Notes under the pieces: generated by a model | Databases searched by the model: none | Told to the model about the DNA's origin: nothing | What the model saw: only the letters and a program-made list of their open reading frames with translations | Shown: positions 30,221 to 38,993 of the stretch, piece by piece | Layout: each line of letters begins with the position of its first letter | Position numbering within the stretch: position 1 is the stretch's first letter | NCBI RefSeq assembly: GCF_947492365.1 | Contig: NZ_CANLMB010000001.1 | Span: 1,726,874-1,790,873, forward strand | DNA length: 64,000 nucleotides | Direction: 5' to 3' | Source of the DNA: an uncultured Erythrobacter sp. | Lineage (GTDB): Bacteria > Pseudomonadota > Alphaproteobacteria > Sphingomonadales > Sphingomonadaceae | Position numbers and translations under genes: made by a program

Positions 30221-31056
30221 ATGATCGGCGCTCCGTCGATCACGCCGCCGCCGCCAATCACGATGCCGCCTTCGATCGTAACAGCGCCCGCGACATTCTG
30301 GTCGCCTTCAACCGTATGCGCACCGGCGACATTGTTCTCGCCCTCGACCGTAACGACCGGCAGCATGTTGATCTCGCCATCCATGCTGATCTCGACCGAT
30401 TCAATCTCGATTGCCGCGGCGGTGAGATCGATTGACGAAGCCGGAACCGCGACAGAAATCGTCTCAGGCGTCATGTCGATAACGCTCTCGGGCACGGTGA
30501 ACGAAATGTTGGCCGCCTCCATGCTGGCAACAGCTTCAGGCACCGACTGCGTTATCGAAGCGGGCGTCATCTGGATGGTGGCTTCGGGGCAGGACAGCCT
30601 GATGCCTTCAGCGTTCATCTCGATCTCTAGCGGGACGTCGACAGCCGGCGGATTGACGCTGATCTTGGCGCCTCCGACCTCGTCGAGATCGTTGATTACG
30701 ATAGTGGTGTGCGCGGTTTTGAAGACTTTGAGTTCGGGCACAACTGGCTCGGGAACATGAAGGATGTCTTCCGGACCCCAGAAGCACCCGACCCACACCG
30801 GATAGTCCGGATCGCCGCCTTCAAATTCGATCCAGACATCCGCGCCAATCGGGGGGACCGCGTAGAAGCCGACATCAGGCCCGGCATAGGGTGTGCATGG
30901 CAGCGCCCAGTTTAGCAAAGATCCTGAGATGCTGGGCACTTTGGCGATGATCCGCCCCTGGAAAAGCGGATCGACATTATCGAGCACCTTGCCGCGATAC
31001 TTGCCCCAGAATCTCTTTTGCCCCGATTGCGATTTGCGTTTGAATGGCCAGGTCAT
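30217..31056 (-). CDS. eCIS spike protein, gpV/gp5 OB-fold with needle-like tail (Afp8 C-terminal part)
   Basis: Puncturing spike, 279 aa. Residues about 18-100 are a phage-baseplate-V OB domain (WGKYRGKVLDNVDPLFQGRI, PPIGADVWIEFEGGDPDYPVWVG). Residues about 115-279 are short, regular hydrophobic/acidic repeats (for example VPESVIDMTPETISVAVPAS) that suit a trimeric beta-helix needle, ending in glycine/isoleucine-rich sequence. In Afp/PVC this is one protein with the gpD-like half; here it is encoded separately, directly after it with a 4-bp overlap. No PAAR tip gene is seen in the operon. Confidence 0.85.
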   Translation of the reverse strand: MTWPFKRKSQSGQKRFWGKYRGKVLDNVDPLFQGRIIAKVPSISGSLLNWALPCTPYAGPDVGFYAVPPIGADVWIEFEGGDPDYPVWVGCFWGPEDILHVPEPVVPELKVFKTAHTTIVINDLDEVGGAKISVNPPAVDVPLEIEMNAEGIRLSCPEATIQMTPASITQSVPEAVASMEAANISFTVPESVIDMTPETISVAVPASSIDLTAAAIEIESVEISMDGEINMLPVVTVEGENNVAGAHTVEGDQNVAGAVTIEGGIVIGGGGVIDGAPII

Positions 31057-32198
31057 GCCGCCACCTCGCTGATGGTGGAGCCGGTGCCTTCGCGCGCCAG
31101 AATGAAGTTCTGATCATACTTGCCGCGGGCGAAGGAATGCACAACCTGTTCGACCCGGTAGCGCCCATCGTATGATGTCCCCGCTCCGCGCAAATCGACG
31201 AGGCCGGGCGCCTCCAGCACAGCTCCATAACGCAAGGTCGAAAGCGTCCCCTGCGCGCGCAACGCCCCTTGAGAGCTCGTGTCGGTCATCACCTGCACAT
31301 CGTTCAGCGCGTTGAGATAGCCGTGACGCGCATCGGTGTAGAGGTCGCGCCTTTGCATCAGGCCCAGCGCATCGAGCGCGGGATTGGTCGCGAGTGCCGG
31401 GCTTCGCGAGCTCATCACGGTTGCAATCGGCAAATCTTCCTCGCTCAGGTCGTCCTGCACCATGCCGAGCATCTGAACTGGCGCGGCGGCGTCCAGACTG
31501 AACTGAACCGAACGCACATTGGTCGCGCTTTCCAGATCGACCGAAAGCGGCTTTTGCGCGCTCCCGCTGTTTTTCGGAGGGCCCCATTTCGCGATATTGG
31601 TCATCGGGGCGGTCCCTGGCTGGACCGAAAAACGATAGCCATTGCGCTGCGCCATCTGGGCCAGGAAAGCCCGGTCCGTATCGTTTTGCTGGGGGGTGTG
31701 CTCGACCACTTGAGGGACGAGATCGAGCGGGGTCGGCGTAACCTCCGGCAGAATACCAACCATCGTGTATTTGGCGAGCACGATCTCTGCGATCACGCCA
31801 TCGCCCATTTCAGGATATTCAATGCTGAGCTGAAGCCGGTCCATGATGACCGATACATCTTCGCCCGTGACTGTCAGGATCGATGCGCCGGATTCGCTGT
31901 CATGCGAGAGCGATTGGCCAGTCACAAATCCGTCAATCAGGCTGGTCGTTTCGAGTCCGATCTGAGCCCGTACCAGAATTCTGGTCCACGGTTTGACCTT
32001 ACCCCCTGTCAGCAGGTCAAAATCCTTGCGGTTGCCGCTTTCTCGGTCGATCCGAAACGAGAGCTTGAACGTGCTTGGCCCGTCGCTGACCCGCGTGACT
32101 TCGGCCTCGTGCAGCAGCTTCATGACGCTTTCCGGCGCCGCGCTGGCGATCATGTCACCCAGCCACAATTCGAGGTTGATCGCGCCAGTCCCGCTCAT
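31053..32198 (-). CDS. eCIS hub protein, gpD/gp27-like (Afp8 N-terminal part)
   Basis: Central hub below the tube, 381 aa. It shows the late-control-D/gp27 layout: an N-terminal barrel (TFKLSFRIDRES, TSLIDGFVTGQSLSH, VTGEDVSVIMD), TDRAFLAQMAQRNGYRF as in VgrG/gpD proteins, and a C-terminal segment SYDGRYRVEQVVHSF. It pairs with the following spike gene (4-bp overlap) to make a two-chain VgrG equivalent. Confidence 0.83.
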   Translation of the reverse strand: MSGTGAINLELWLGDMIASAAPESVMKLLHEAEVTRVSDGPSTFKLSFRIDRESGNRKDFDLLTGGKVKPWTRILVRAQIGLETTSLIDGFVTGQSLSHDSESGASILTVTGEDVSVIMDRLQLSIEYPEMGDGVIAEIVLAKYTMVGILPEVTPTPLDLVPQVVEHTPQQNDTDRAFLAQMAQRNGYRFSVQPGTAPMTNIAKWGPPKNSGSAQKPLSVDLESATNVRSVQFSLDAAAPVQMLGMVQDDLSEEDLPIATVMSSRSPALATNPALDALGLMQRRDLYTDARHGYLNALNDVQVMTDTSSQGALRAQGTLSTLRYGAVLEAPGLVDLRGAGTSYDGRYRVEQVVHSFARGKYDQNFILAREGTGSTISEVAA

Positions 32199-32533
32199 TG
32201 CTCAGGCTCCTGCCTGTGCCGTTTGGCAGTGTCGGTGTGGCTTGTGCCCGGGAACCGCAACCGGGTGCCGGGCAGGGTCAGCGCAAAGGGGTTCATTGCG
32301 CAGTTCGCATCGGCGACATGCCAATAGGCCAGCGGGTCACCCAGCTCGTTGGCAGCGATCGTATCGAGACGCTGATCGGGGCTGACGACCAGTTCGAAAC
32401 CGGGAGCAACCGCGCCCTGCGAACTGTCCGCAACCGGCAATATACGGCGCGACTTATAGATGTCCTCGCTGCCGTCCTCACGGGTATAGGTCCGGTTCGG
32501 CAGGTTCGCATATCGGCTCTTCGGATCAAACAT
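32195..32533 (-). CDS. eCIS LysM-like tail protein (Afp7 C-terminal part)
   Basis: Small protein of 112 aa. Residues about 45-95 follow the LysM/tail-X pattern: QRLDTIAANELGDPLAYWHVADAN, then PGTRLRFP. In Afp7 this domain is fused to the tube-initiator domain; here it is the next gene. The ATG at 32533 was chosen because GAGG lies 6 nt before it; a TTG at 32545 overlapping the upstream stop is the alternative. Confidence 0.75.
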   Translation of the reverse strand: MFDPKSRYANLPNRTYTREDGSEDIYKSRRILPVADSSQGAVAPGFELVVSPDQRLDTIAANELGDPLAYWHVADANCAMNPFALTLPGTRLRFPGTSHTDTAKRHRQEPEQ

Positions 32534-32541
32534 CGCGCGCC

Positions 32542-33195
32542 TCAATACGAACCGGGATTGATGCCGATATCGGCGTTGGAAACCGGCTGGACCTGCCCTG
32601 CAAGATTGACGAGATTTTGCTGGTAAGTGACAAAGTCAGCGTAGATCGTGTTGGACGATTCCACATCGACATAGCTCAGCACGCGCATGGTCACGGTCAC
32701 ATTGGCCTGGATCGGATTGAGATGGTTGTCGAACAGCTCCTCTGTCACCTGATATTGCGTGATCGCGACCGGCAAGACGCGGGTAGACCCCCACACAAAC
32801 AGGGTGCGCGGTGCCTCTTCAGGTGCGATTTCCATCACGCCCGATGCCAGTTTGGACTGTGCCGAAGTCACGCCGGAAAGCTTGGGATAGGCGAGCAATT
32901 CGAGCTGTGCGAGCTGGGGAAGCATTCCCGATTTCACCACCGCAGGATCGCCGTCGCACAGGCCGTCAGCCGCATTCAACTCGATGTCGATAGTGATCTG
33001 CTGCACCGGCGGACCTGTGAAGCGCACCGCTTCGGAGCGCGATTGCGGCTCTCCCCCCGACATTTGCGGCTTGAGCGCGCGTTTGATGGTCGACGGATTA
33101 TACTGGAACGCAATCGTCTTGGCGCTTCCTCCATCGGGAGGAATGGCCACAAACGCGCCTTTCACAATTCTCGGGCGGAAAGATTGAGCGGTCAA
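32542..33195 (-). CDS. eCIS tube-initiator protein (Afp7 N-terminal domain-like)
   Basis: Connects hub to inner tube, 217 aa. The family pattern is clear: FQYNPSTIKRAL near the N-terminus, a beta-barrel core, and VLPVAITQYQVTEELFDNHLNP followed by VTMRVLSY. It overlaps the lipase gene upstream by 4 bp and is followed by the LysM-like gene, which supplies the part normally fused to it. Confidence 0.82.
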   Translation of the reverse strand: MTAQSFRPRIVKGAFVAIPPDGGSAKTIAFQYNPSTIKRALKPQMSGGEPQSRSEAVRFTGPPVQQITIDIELNAADGLCDGDPAVVKSGMLPQLAQLELLAYPKLSGVTSAQSKLASGVMEIAPEEAPRTLFVWGSTRVLPVAITQYQVTEELFDNHLNPIQANVTVTMRVLSYVDVESSNTIYADFVTYQQNLVNLAGQVQPVSNADIGINPGSY

Positions 33196-34481
33196 TTCTT
33201 GCTCCCGATCTTGTCAGATTGCTCTTTTTCAAATGCATTCCAGGCGGTTTCGTCTTCCAGATGCTCCATCGGTTTTGCATCCTTGGTGAAGTCGCGCTTC
33301 TGCCAGCCGGTGGCGTAGCCAATCGCTAATTCGCCTAAGCCGGGACTCGCATGGTGTTTTTTGAGCCGATTGAGCGCTTGGTTGTGCTGGCCAACCTCGT
33401 CTGAATCGAGCGCACGGAATTCTTCGGGGTATTGCTGATGCAGCTGGTTTGCCATCCAGTAGGTGGAAACGTCGCCTGCATCCGGATTGAAACCGGGCGC
33501 TCCGCCGACATCACTGTGCACCGAATTGGGCACGATACGCGTGTTAATCTGCGGCCCGAATTCCTGTTCGGGGTGGGCCGAGCCGCGAATCTTTACCTGC
33601 CGGAACCTGCGCCGTTCCTCCGATTCCGCTTCGACATTGTTGACGTATTTTACGTTGTAGGGGATCGCCGCGGCTTCGTGCTCATAGGGAACGTTTTTAC
33701 GGCCCTCGGCCGTGTGAACGGTCATGTGGCCTTCGTCCATCTCAGGCACGCTATCGACCAGGTTTAGACTGTGCACGATGGCTGCGGGAAGCTTGCCCTC
33801 CGGCGCCGCGCCGCCATTGATCTCTTCCTTCGTTACCTCCTTGCCAGGTCGCAGATATCGCTTGCCCGTTTCGGGGTGAACCAGCCCTTCGTGATGGAGT
33901 ATCTGAGATAGCAGAATCGCATTGCCGCCACCGCGCGAATGACCGCCAAGATGGATCGAGGTATCACCCTCATCATGCGCCTTGCAGAGCCGGATCAATT
34001 CATCCTTGATGCGATCATTCTGTGCGGATTCTGATTGTGAGCCACCTTTCAGGAGCATGTCCCACCAGCTGTCATGCTCTGAGTCAGCGCCGGGTCCGCC
34101 GGTCACGCCCTTGCCCTTGTTGTGAAACGCGGTCAGCCGCTTCACCGTCGATTCCTGATTGGCCGGACGGCCAGATCCCTGCGCCACCGTAAAATAGGTG
34201 CGAAAGCCCGGCATCTGCGTCGATGGGGCACCCCCAAAACGGGCGCGCGCGCTGAAATTCATCCCGGAATAAGACCCGCTTCCTCCGTAGAAGAGCTGGT
34301 TTTGATGCACGTTGTGCCGGCGGTAGGCTTGTGTCGGCCGTTTGGGCTGAGGCTTGGGCACCAACTTGGCCGCATTCGTATGCGTCAATGCGGTGCTATC
34401 GACGCCTCCGAGGACCTTCTCGACCACCTTCTTGCCGGTTTTGACTGTACTGCCTTTGGGGCGGAAGAATTTCGACGCCAT
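33192..34481 (-). CDS. Tle1/DUF2235-like lipase, candidate eCIS effector
   Basis: Predicted alpha/beta-hydrolase of 429 aa embedded in the injection operon. Seen: nucleophile elbow LGGHSRGGGN (Ser182), an LVDSVPE segment (Asp243) and NSVHSDVGG (His322). The order and wording of these three match the DUF2235/Tle1 phospholipase effectors of type VI secretion, whose VHSDVGG motif is distinctive. The N-terminal 100 residues are basic, Gly/Ser/Pro-rich and low in secondary structure, possibly the loading segment (inference). There is no signal peptide or membrane helix. AGGGGG lies about 9 nt before the ATG. It sits between the AAA+ ATPase and tube-initiator genes, with a 4-bp overlap to the latter. 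No immunity gene is apparent, as expected for a system aimed at other cell types. Confidence 0.78.
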   Translation of the reverse strand: MASKFFRPKGSTVKTGKKVVEKVLGGVDSTALTHTNAAKLVPKPQPKRPTQAYRRHNVHQNQLFYGGSGSYSGMNFSARARFGGAPSTQMPGFRTYFTVAQGSGRPANQESTVKRLTAFHNKGKGVTGGPGADSEHDSWWDMLLKGGSQSESAQNDRIKDELIRLCKAHDEGDTSIHLGGHSRGGGNAILLSQILHHEGLVHPETGKRYLRPGKEVTKEEINGGAAPEGKLPAAIVHSLNLVDSVPEMDEGHMTVHTAEGRKNVPYEHEAAAIPYNVKYVNNVEAESEERRRFRQVKIRGSAHPEQEFGPQINTRIVPNSVHSDVGGAPGFNPDAGDVSTYWMANQLHQQYPEEFRALDSDEVGQHNQALNRLKKHHASPGLGELAIGYATGWQKRDFTKDAKPMEHLEDETAWNAFEKEQSDKIGSKN

Positions 34482-34501
34482 CTAGTCAGCCCCCTTTGCT
34501 C

Positions 34502-34519
34502 TGACGGCATTTGCCGTCA
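34502..34519. repeat. Perfect 8-bp inverted repeat in the largest gap of the core eCIS gene run
   Basis: TGACGGCA, two bases, TGCCGTCA. It lies in the 67-bp gap between the AAA+ ATPase stop and the lipase start, where most other genes overlap. No U-tract follows in the minus direction, so it is not a standard terminator. It may stabilise or process the transcript ahead of the lipase gene. Confidence 0.55.
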
Positions 34520-34548
34520 CGCACGCGGGTGCAGTTAGGAGGTTGGAT

Positions 34549-36483
34549 CTATCGCCCATTGCCGCTCTCCCATTCTTCGTCTCCGAAGACCCGCTCGAGC
34601 TTGGCATATTCATCAGCGCTCGCCGCACGCAGATCGTCCATCTCGACCGCGCGGTTCTGGTCAGCGGCGATGAAAGCTGCATTCAAAGCGATGTTGCGGA
34701 TCGAGCCGCCCGCGAGGTTGAGCTTTGCCAACCGATCAAAGTCGATCGCGCCGCATGGTGTAGGGTCTCGCAACATCCGCTTCCAAATCGCCTTGCGCCC
34801 GCTCGGTTGAGGATGCGGAAACTCGACGACAAAGCGCAGCCTGCGCAGGAAAGCCTCGTCCAGATTGTCCTTGAGATTGGAAGTCAGGATCGCCAGACCG
34901 CCATAGCTTTCAATGCGTTGGAGGAGATAGCTCACCTCCATATTGGCGTTGCGATCATGGCTTGATTTGACGTCCGATCTCTTGCCGAACAACGCATCCG
35001 CCTCGTCAAACAGCAGAGCCGCACCCCCGCGCTCTGCGGCATCGAAGATATGGCGCAGGTTCTTTTCCGTCTCGCCGATATATTTCGAGATCACCTGCGA
35101 AAGATCGACTCGGTAGAGGTCGAGGCCGACCGCGCTGGCGAGAACCTCTGCCGCCAGAGTTTTGCCGGTGCCGCTCGGGCCTGCAAACAGCGCGGCGATT
35201 CCATTGCCCTGCGCGCTCGCTTTACCCATCTGCCATTCTTCATGGACGCGCGCCCGGCTGCGCATTTGCGCCGCGATGGATTGCAGCACCTCTGTCTCAC
35301 GAGAGGGCAGGATAAGCGCGTCCCAATCAAGGCTCGCATCGCGGCGCTCAATCGTGGGCGGCATTGCCAACCTCGCCTGCACACGGCACGCATCCCACAA
35401 GGCCCGGTCAACATTCCCAGCCTCGCCGGAGCAAGCGCGCGCGTCGCACAAAGCAGCACGCATTTCGCCGATCGTCAGGCGGAACTGAAATGCCAGGCGG
35501 CGCATATTGTCGCCCGGTTCTCCGTCATCGCGCAGCAGTTTCTGCCACATTGAAAGCCGCTCGGCAGCACACATTCTGGGAACTTCGATCATAGTTGCAC
35601 GCAGGTCGCTGTGAGGCGGGGTGCGAGCAGTGATCAGCAACGGCAATTGTGCGGCTGTCAGGACAGTGTCGAGGCGCGCGGTTCCCTCCGGATCCAGCGC
35701 TCCGCAATCAAGCGCCACCCAAGACGAAGTAAGCAAAGCTTCGCGCTTAAGCAGGCGCATGGTGCTCCGCAATTCCTCTGGCGCAGCGGGCAGATCGGCA
35801 AGCCGCACCTCGATAGCGCCATAGCCAGCCTGTGAGGCGGCGGCATGGCATAAAGCGCGCGCTACCTCACGGTCCGGTCCCCAAAGCAGCAAATTGTCGG
35901 GCCGCCCGTCAAACGTGTCGACCTGCGCCCAGTTCTGCTGGATCCTGCGCTTGACCGGCTCAAGGCTCGAAGGAATTTCCAACCCGTCCTCAAGCGGTTC
36001 GAACAGCGCGCGCAAAGCGGGATCGCAGCAGTCCAGCCCAAGCATGAAATGCAGGATGCGCTCATCGATCCTAAGCTCCGCACGCGGAATCGAAGCGGTC
36101 GAAGACAGATGGACAAGGCCCCAACGGCGCAGTGGTGCATCGGGCAGCAGCGCGCTCCAATGCGCATCCGGCAAGGCCGCTAGCGCAAGCGAGAAGCTGG
36201 CCGCCCCGCCGTTCTGCAACCGCGCGATTATCGAGGCGCATTCCGCATCCAGCTCGCTCGCTGCGGCAAGCAGCAGCACATCGCCTTCAAAATCGGTCAG
36301 CGCGAAGATGCGCTTGAGTACGCCTAACGGACAATTCTCATCGACGCCTGCCCCTGCACCGCCCCTGGCTTCGTGAGCAACGCCAAGCGAACCTTCGGCA
36401 TATTGCGTCAGATGCGCCGAAATTCGGCCAAGTTCTGCAACCAGATCCGAATTGGCTTTGTTTGGAGAATGCGGCGCGTTCAT
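34549..36483 (-). CDS. eCIS AAA+ ATPase (Afp15-like)
   Basis: ATPase of 644 aa needed for eCIS assembly, possibly for loading or sheath handling. Residues about 1-380 are a divergent helical/AAA-like part with a degenerate P-loop region (LLLWGPDREVAR). The C-terminal AAA+ module has Walker A GPSGTGKT, Walker B LLFDEADALFGKR, and an Arg-finger-like region after RRLRFVVEF. This two-part layout is typical of eCIS ATPases. It overlaps the DUF4255 gene by 4 bp and is followed by a 67-bp gap. Confidence 0.88.
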   Translation of the reverse strand: MNAPHSPNKANSDLVAELGRISAHLTQYAEGSLGVAHEARGGAGAGVDENCPLGVLKRIFALTDFEGDVLLLAAASELDAECASIIARLQNGGAASFSLALAALPDAHWSALLPDAPLRRWGLVHLSSTASIPRAELRIDERILHFMLGLDCCDPALRALFEPLEDGLEIPSSLEPVKRRIQQNWAQVDTFDGRPDNLLLWGPDREVARALCHAAASQAGYGAIEVRLADLPAAPEELRSTMRLLKREALLTSSWVALDCGALDPEGTARLDTVLTAAQLPLLITARTPPHSDLRATMIEVPRMCAAERLSMWQKLLRDDGEPGDNMRRLAFQFRLTIGEMRAALCDARACSGEAGNVDRALWDACRVQARLAMPPTIERRDASLDWDALILPSRETEVLQSIAAQMRSRARVHEEWQMGKASAQGNGIAALFAGPSGTGKTLAAEVLASAVGLDLYRVDLSQVISKYIGETEKNLRHIFDAAERGGAALLFDEADALFGKRSDVKSSHDRNANMEVSYLLQRIESYGGLAILTSNLKDNLDEAFLRRLRFVVEFPHPQPSGRKAIWKRMLRDPTPCGAIDFDRLAKLNLAGGSIRNIALNAAFIAADQNRAVEMDDLRAASADEYAKLERVFGDEEWESGNGR

Positions 36484-37139
36484 GTGCCAGGCCCCAGCAC
36501 AGGCACATGCGCATTGTGGTGCAAATGCGGACCTGATTGCACATCAGGATCGACCTCGGGCAAGGCAGCCGCCTTCGCGGCATCGATCATCAGCGGGTGG
36601 ACTTCATACATCAAGGACCGGCGATGCCGGACCTGGAAAAACGAGGACCACAGCTTCGCCGTCTCTTCGAAATCGAGATAGGCAGGAGTGATCGCGATCG
36701 TATCATGCTGGCCGTCAAGATCGGCGTCTTTGAGCAGCGCTGCGCCCGGTGGTATCGTCGCCGATCCCTGCGCAAGTCCCGCCAGCCGCGCGCGGTTGAT
36801 CTGCGGCAGACCATGAAATGCGCCGACAACCTTGCCCATCATCAATTCCGGCTCCACACCCGCACCCGCGAAAGCGATCAGATAATGGAGGTTGATCGCG
36901 GCCTGCGGCTGGCGCCACAGCGCACCATCAGCCCCCCATCGCGGTAGATCGTGGTTGCGCAATTCAGCGTTGGTGGAGAGGTTGTAGAGATAGAGATTGA
37001 CCTCCGGCTTTGTCTCCGACTGTTTGTCAGAGGGAGGCCCTACGGTCACTTTGGCATGACTGAGCACCTCGTTCACTGCGGTCTGGATGAATTGCTGGAG
37101 CGCGGCAGTGACCATGGCGATGCTGCGAAAATCGCTCAT
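36480..37139 (-). CDS. eCIS DUF4255 (Pvc16 N-domain) protein, tube/sheath terminator-like
   Basis: A 219-aa protein matching the DUF4255 pattern: helix IAMVTAALQQFIQTAVNE, then VNLYLYNLSTNAELRNHDLPRW and INLHYLIAFAG. In Afp/PVC the Afp16-type protein caps the distal end of tube and sheath and sets length. A His-rich tail (HLHHNAH) closes it. It overlaps the genes on both sides by 4 bp. Confidence 0.83.
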   Translation of the reverse strand: MSDFRSIAMVTAALQQFIQTAVNEVLSHAKVTVGPPSDKQSETKPEVNLYLYNLSTNAELRNHDLPRWGADGALWRQPQAAINLHYLIAFAGAGVEPELMMGKVVGAFHGLPQINRARLAGLAQGSATIPPGAALLKDADLDGQHDTIAITPAYLDFEETAKLWSSFFQVRHRRSLMYEVHPLMIDAAKAAALPEVDPDVQSGPHLHHNAHVPVLGPGT

Positions 37140-37543
37140 ATCAACGGCGCATCCGGTGTTGGCTTGAGCGGGTTGTCGAGGGGTTCCTCAGTTAGACCGC
37201 GCCTTGCCTCCAACCGCGAAGGCGGCAATGTCCGCGCCTCATCGCTCCGTGTGCGCTCGGGCGGGACGGTCAAATGGCCTTGCGGCACTTCGCTATGTCG
37301 TGTTTCGCCCGCCGGTTTCTCGAGAGGTTTGGCGGGTCGCAAGCCGCCTTTGGCAAAGTGCGGTGGGACCGAAGGCTCGCGCCGGGTCTGGATCAGTGGG
37401 AGTGGCAGTGGATGCGGCAGTGAAGCATGGCGGATTCTCTCGCGCGCAATTGCCGAACGGGCGCGAAAATCGATCAGCCTTGCGCCAAAATCCTGCGCCG
37501 GTTTGACCCGGTTTTTGTCAGCAAGGTCGGCTTCCTTCATCAT
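37136..37543 (-). CDS. Small Pro/Arg-rich protein of unknown function in eCIS operon
   Basis: 135 aa, basic, rich in Pro, Arg and Glu, with a short helical N-terminus (MMKEADLADKNRVKPAQDF) and a mostly disordered remainder. No domain is recognised. It is probably real because 4-bp overlaps join it to coding genes on both sides. By position it might be an assembly or cargo-linked adaptor, but nothing in the sequence proves it. Confidence 0.6.
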   Translation of the reverse strand: MMKEADLADKNRVKPAQDFGARLIDFRARSAIARERIRHASLPHPLPLPLIQTRREPSVPPHFAKGGLRPAKPLEKPAGETRHSEVPQGHLTVPPERTRSDEARTLPPSRLEARRGLTEEPLDNPLKPTPDAPLI

Positions 37544-38355
37544 GCAGTCTCGAGCGCGTCGAGATAAAGCTCCCTGCGGCTCGCCCCCATTGCCAGAATG
37601 TCTTCCTCGCGCCAGCCATAGCCGCGCGCCAGCATCACCACATCGTCAATAACGGCGCGCGCCTGTCGCTCGATTTCGACCCAGAAAAAGGCCGCGATGT
37701 CGATCGGTGCATGCCACACATGCTTGCAAGCCGCGCAGCCCAGACACACAGTCGGATTGGCAAGCGGATCAAGCCTCGCCTGCTCGGCACGGATTTCGTC
37801 GCGCAGCTCCTCTGGCAGACCCGAAGCGGGGAGGTTTTCGCCCTTGTGCTCGATACCAAGGATCGTGGCGTCGAGAATATGGTCAGCGACCTCCTCCTCG
37901 AAAAACAGATCCGCGCCGGCAGCCTGATCGGCGCTATTGGGAAGGCGGAACTGCACAGTATATCCGTCTTTGGCAAAGCGGTGATTCCTTGCCTCGACCT
38001 TGGCCTCGACCTTGGCCTCGACCTTGGCCTCAGCCTGGGCCTCAGCCTGGGCCTCGATCTGTGCCGTGCTTTCGCCCTGGCCGCCTTCTTCCATCAATTC
38101 ACTGATGGATTGCTCGAATTCCAGAGGCTCGGAACAATTCGGACATTGGACAAAAGCGCGCAGGCTTTCGCCAGATGCCGCCTTGCGCAAGGTGAAGAGT
38201 GTGCGGTTACGCTCCCCGACAGGCAGCGCGAACAGCGCCTCGCGGGTCAGGTCCGGCAGCGCCAGCTGCATTATGTCGATAGCGCGTTCGTGATCAGGCC
38301 GCGTCCGGCCTTTCTCCCATAACTGCACCATTTGTGCCGAAGTGAGCACATCCAC
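37540..38355 (-). CDS. Zinc-ribbon baseplate-chaperone-like protein of the eCIS
   Basis: 271 aa. The N-terminal 90 residues (LALPDLTREALFALPVGERN, then VQCPNCSEPLEFE) resemble the T4-type baseplate hub assembly chaperone family common in eCIS loci. A second Cys pair lies near the C-terminus (CLGCAACKHVW), so two CxxC pairs may bind one zinc. Between them lies a low-complexity run of EAK/EAQ units encoded by a 12-bp tandem repeat, probably a flexible charged helix. It sits between the tube gene and the small Pro-rich gene. Confidence 0.68.
   Translation of the reverse strand: MDVLTSAQMVQLWEKGRTRPDHERAIDIMQLALPDLTREALFALPVGERNRTLFTLRKAASGESLRAFVQCPNCSEPLEFEQSISELMEEGGQGESTAQIEAQAEAQAEAKVEAKVEAKVEARNHRFAKDGYTVQFRLPNSADQAAGADLFFEEEVADHILDATILGIEHKGENLPASGLPEELRDEIRAEQARLDPLANPTVCLGCAACKHVWHAPIDIAAFFWVEIERQARAVIDDVVMLARGYGWREEDILAMGASRRELYLDALETA
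37987..38058 (-). repeat. In-frame 12-bp tandem repeat (six units)
   Basis: Six near-identical 12-bp units of the form CTTGGCCTCGAC (plus strand), varying at two or three bases. They encode alternating VEAK/AEAK/AEAQ tetrapeptides in the zinc-ribbon protein. Unit length is a multiple of three, so copy-number change would lengthen or shorten the linker without a frameshift. Confidence 0.85.
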
Positions 38356-38383
38356 AATTCATCTCCCCACGTGCCTAAGACGA

Positions 38384-38947
38384 TCAGCTCGCAGGCGCGA
38401 CAAAGCTGGGCTCCGCCGGTTCTTCGATGCTTGTGTCTTTCTCCCACCCTTCGTTTTCGAGCTTCAGTTTGGAGATGGCGACTGCATTGCCGTTCGCATC
38501 AAGCTCAGGCAGCGCCTCATATTCGGAAGGCCAGCAGCGGTAGATATTGTAGGCCATTACCTTCTGGCCTGCCTCGTTATAGACCTCGAGGATGATGTCC
38601 TTGCGGAAATCCTTGAGCGAGACGTCCTTGTTGCTGGTGCCGCCCTGCTGATCGTCGAGCGTCGCGTTGTGATAGTCCCAGACCTTGTTCGCCCATTGCT
38701 CGAAAGCAGGATCATGGGTGACACCGCGCTCCAGCGTGATCGCAGCGTATTCGCTTTGACCCGGCATACGGCGTTGCACTCCGGGATCGCCGCCAGAACG
38801 GTGGGCGACCACTTTGGTGGAACGCGAAAGGGCAGAGACCTTCGACACGCCAGCGACATATTTGCCGTCCCACTTCAGCCGGAATTTGTGGCTGCGATAG
38901 GGATCGTAACGGTAAGTCGCCTTGGGAAATTCGGTGTTGGTCGTCAT
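38384..38947 (-). CDS. eCIS inner tube protein (T4 gp19/Afp1-like)
   Basis: Hcp-like ring subunit, 187 aa, that stacks into the injection tube. It carries the conserved tail-tube pattern: YRSHKFRLKWDGKYVAGVSKVSAL, a GVQRRMPGQSEYAAITLERGVTHD strand-loop, and IYRCWPSEYEALPELDANGNAVAISKLKLENEGWE at the end. It is the only tube gene in the locus, whereas many eCIS have two or more. It directly follows the sheath gene (46-bp gap). Confidence 0.9.
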   Translation of the reverse strand: MTTNTEFPKATYRYDPYRSHKFRLKWDGKYVAGVSKVSALSRSTKVVAHRSGGDPGVQRRMPGQSEYAAITLERGVTHDPAFEQWANKVWDYHNATLDDQQGGTSNKDVSLKDFRKDIILEVYNEAGQKVMAYNIYRCWPSEYEALPELDANGNAVAISKLKLENEGWEKDTSIEEPAEPSFVAPAS

Positions 38948-38993
38948 GGCTATCTCTCAATCCTCAAAGAAGGTTCTGGGCGTATCCCTGCGG

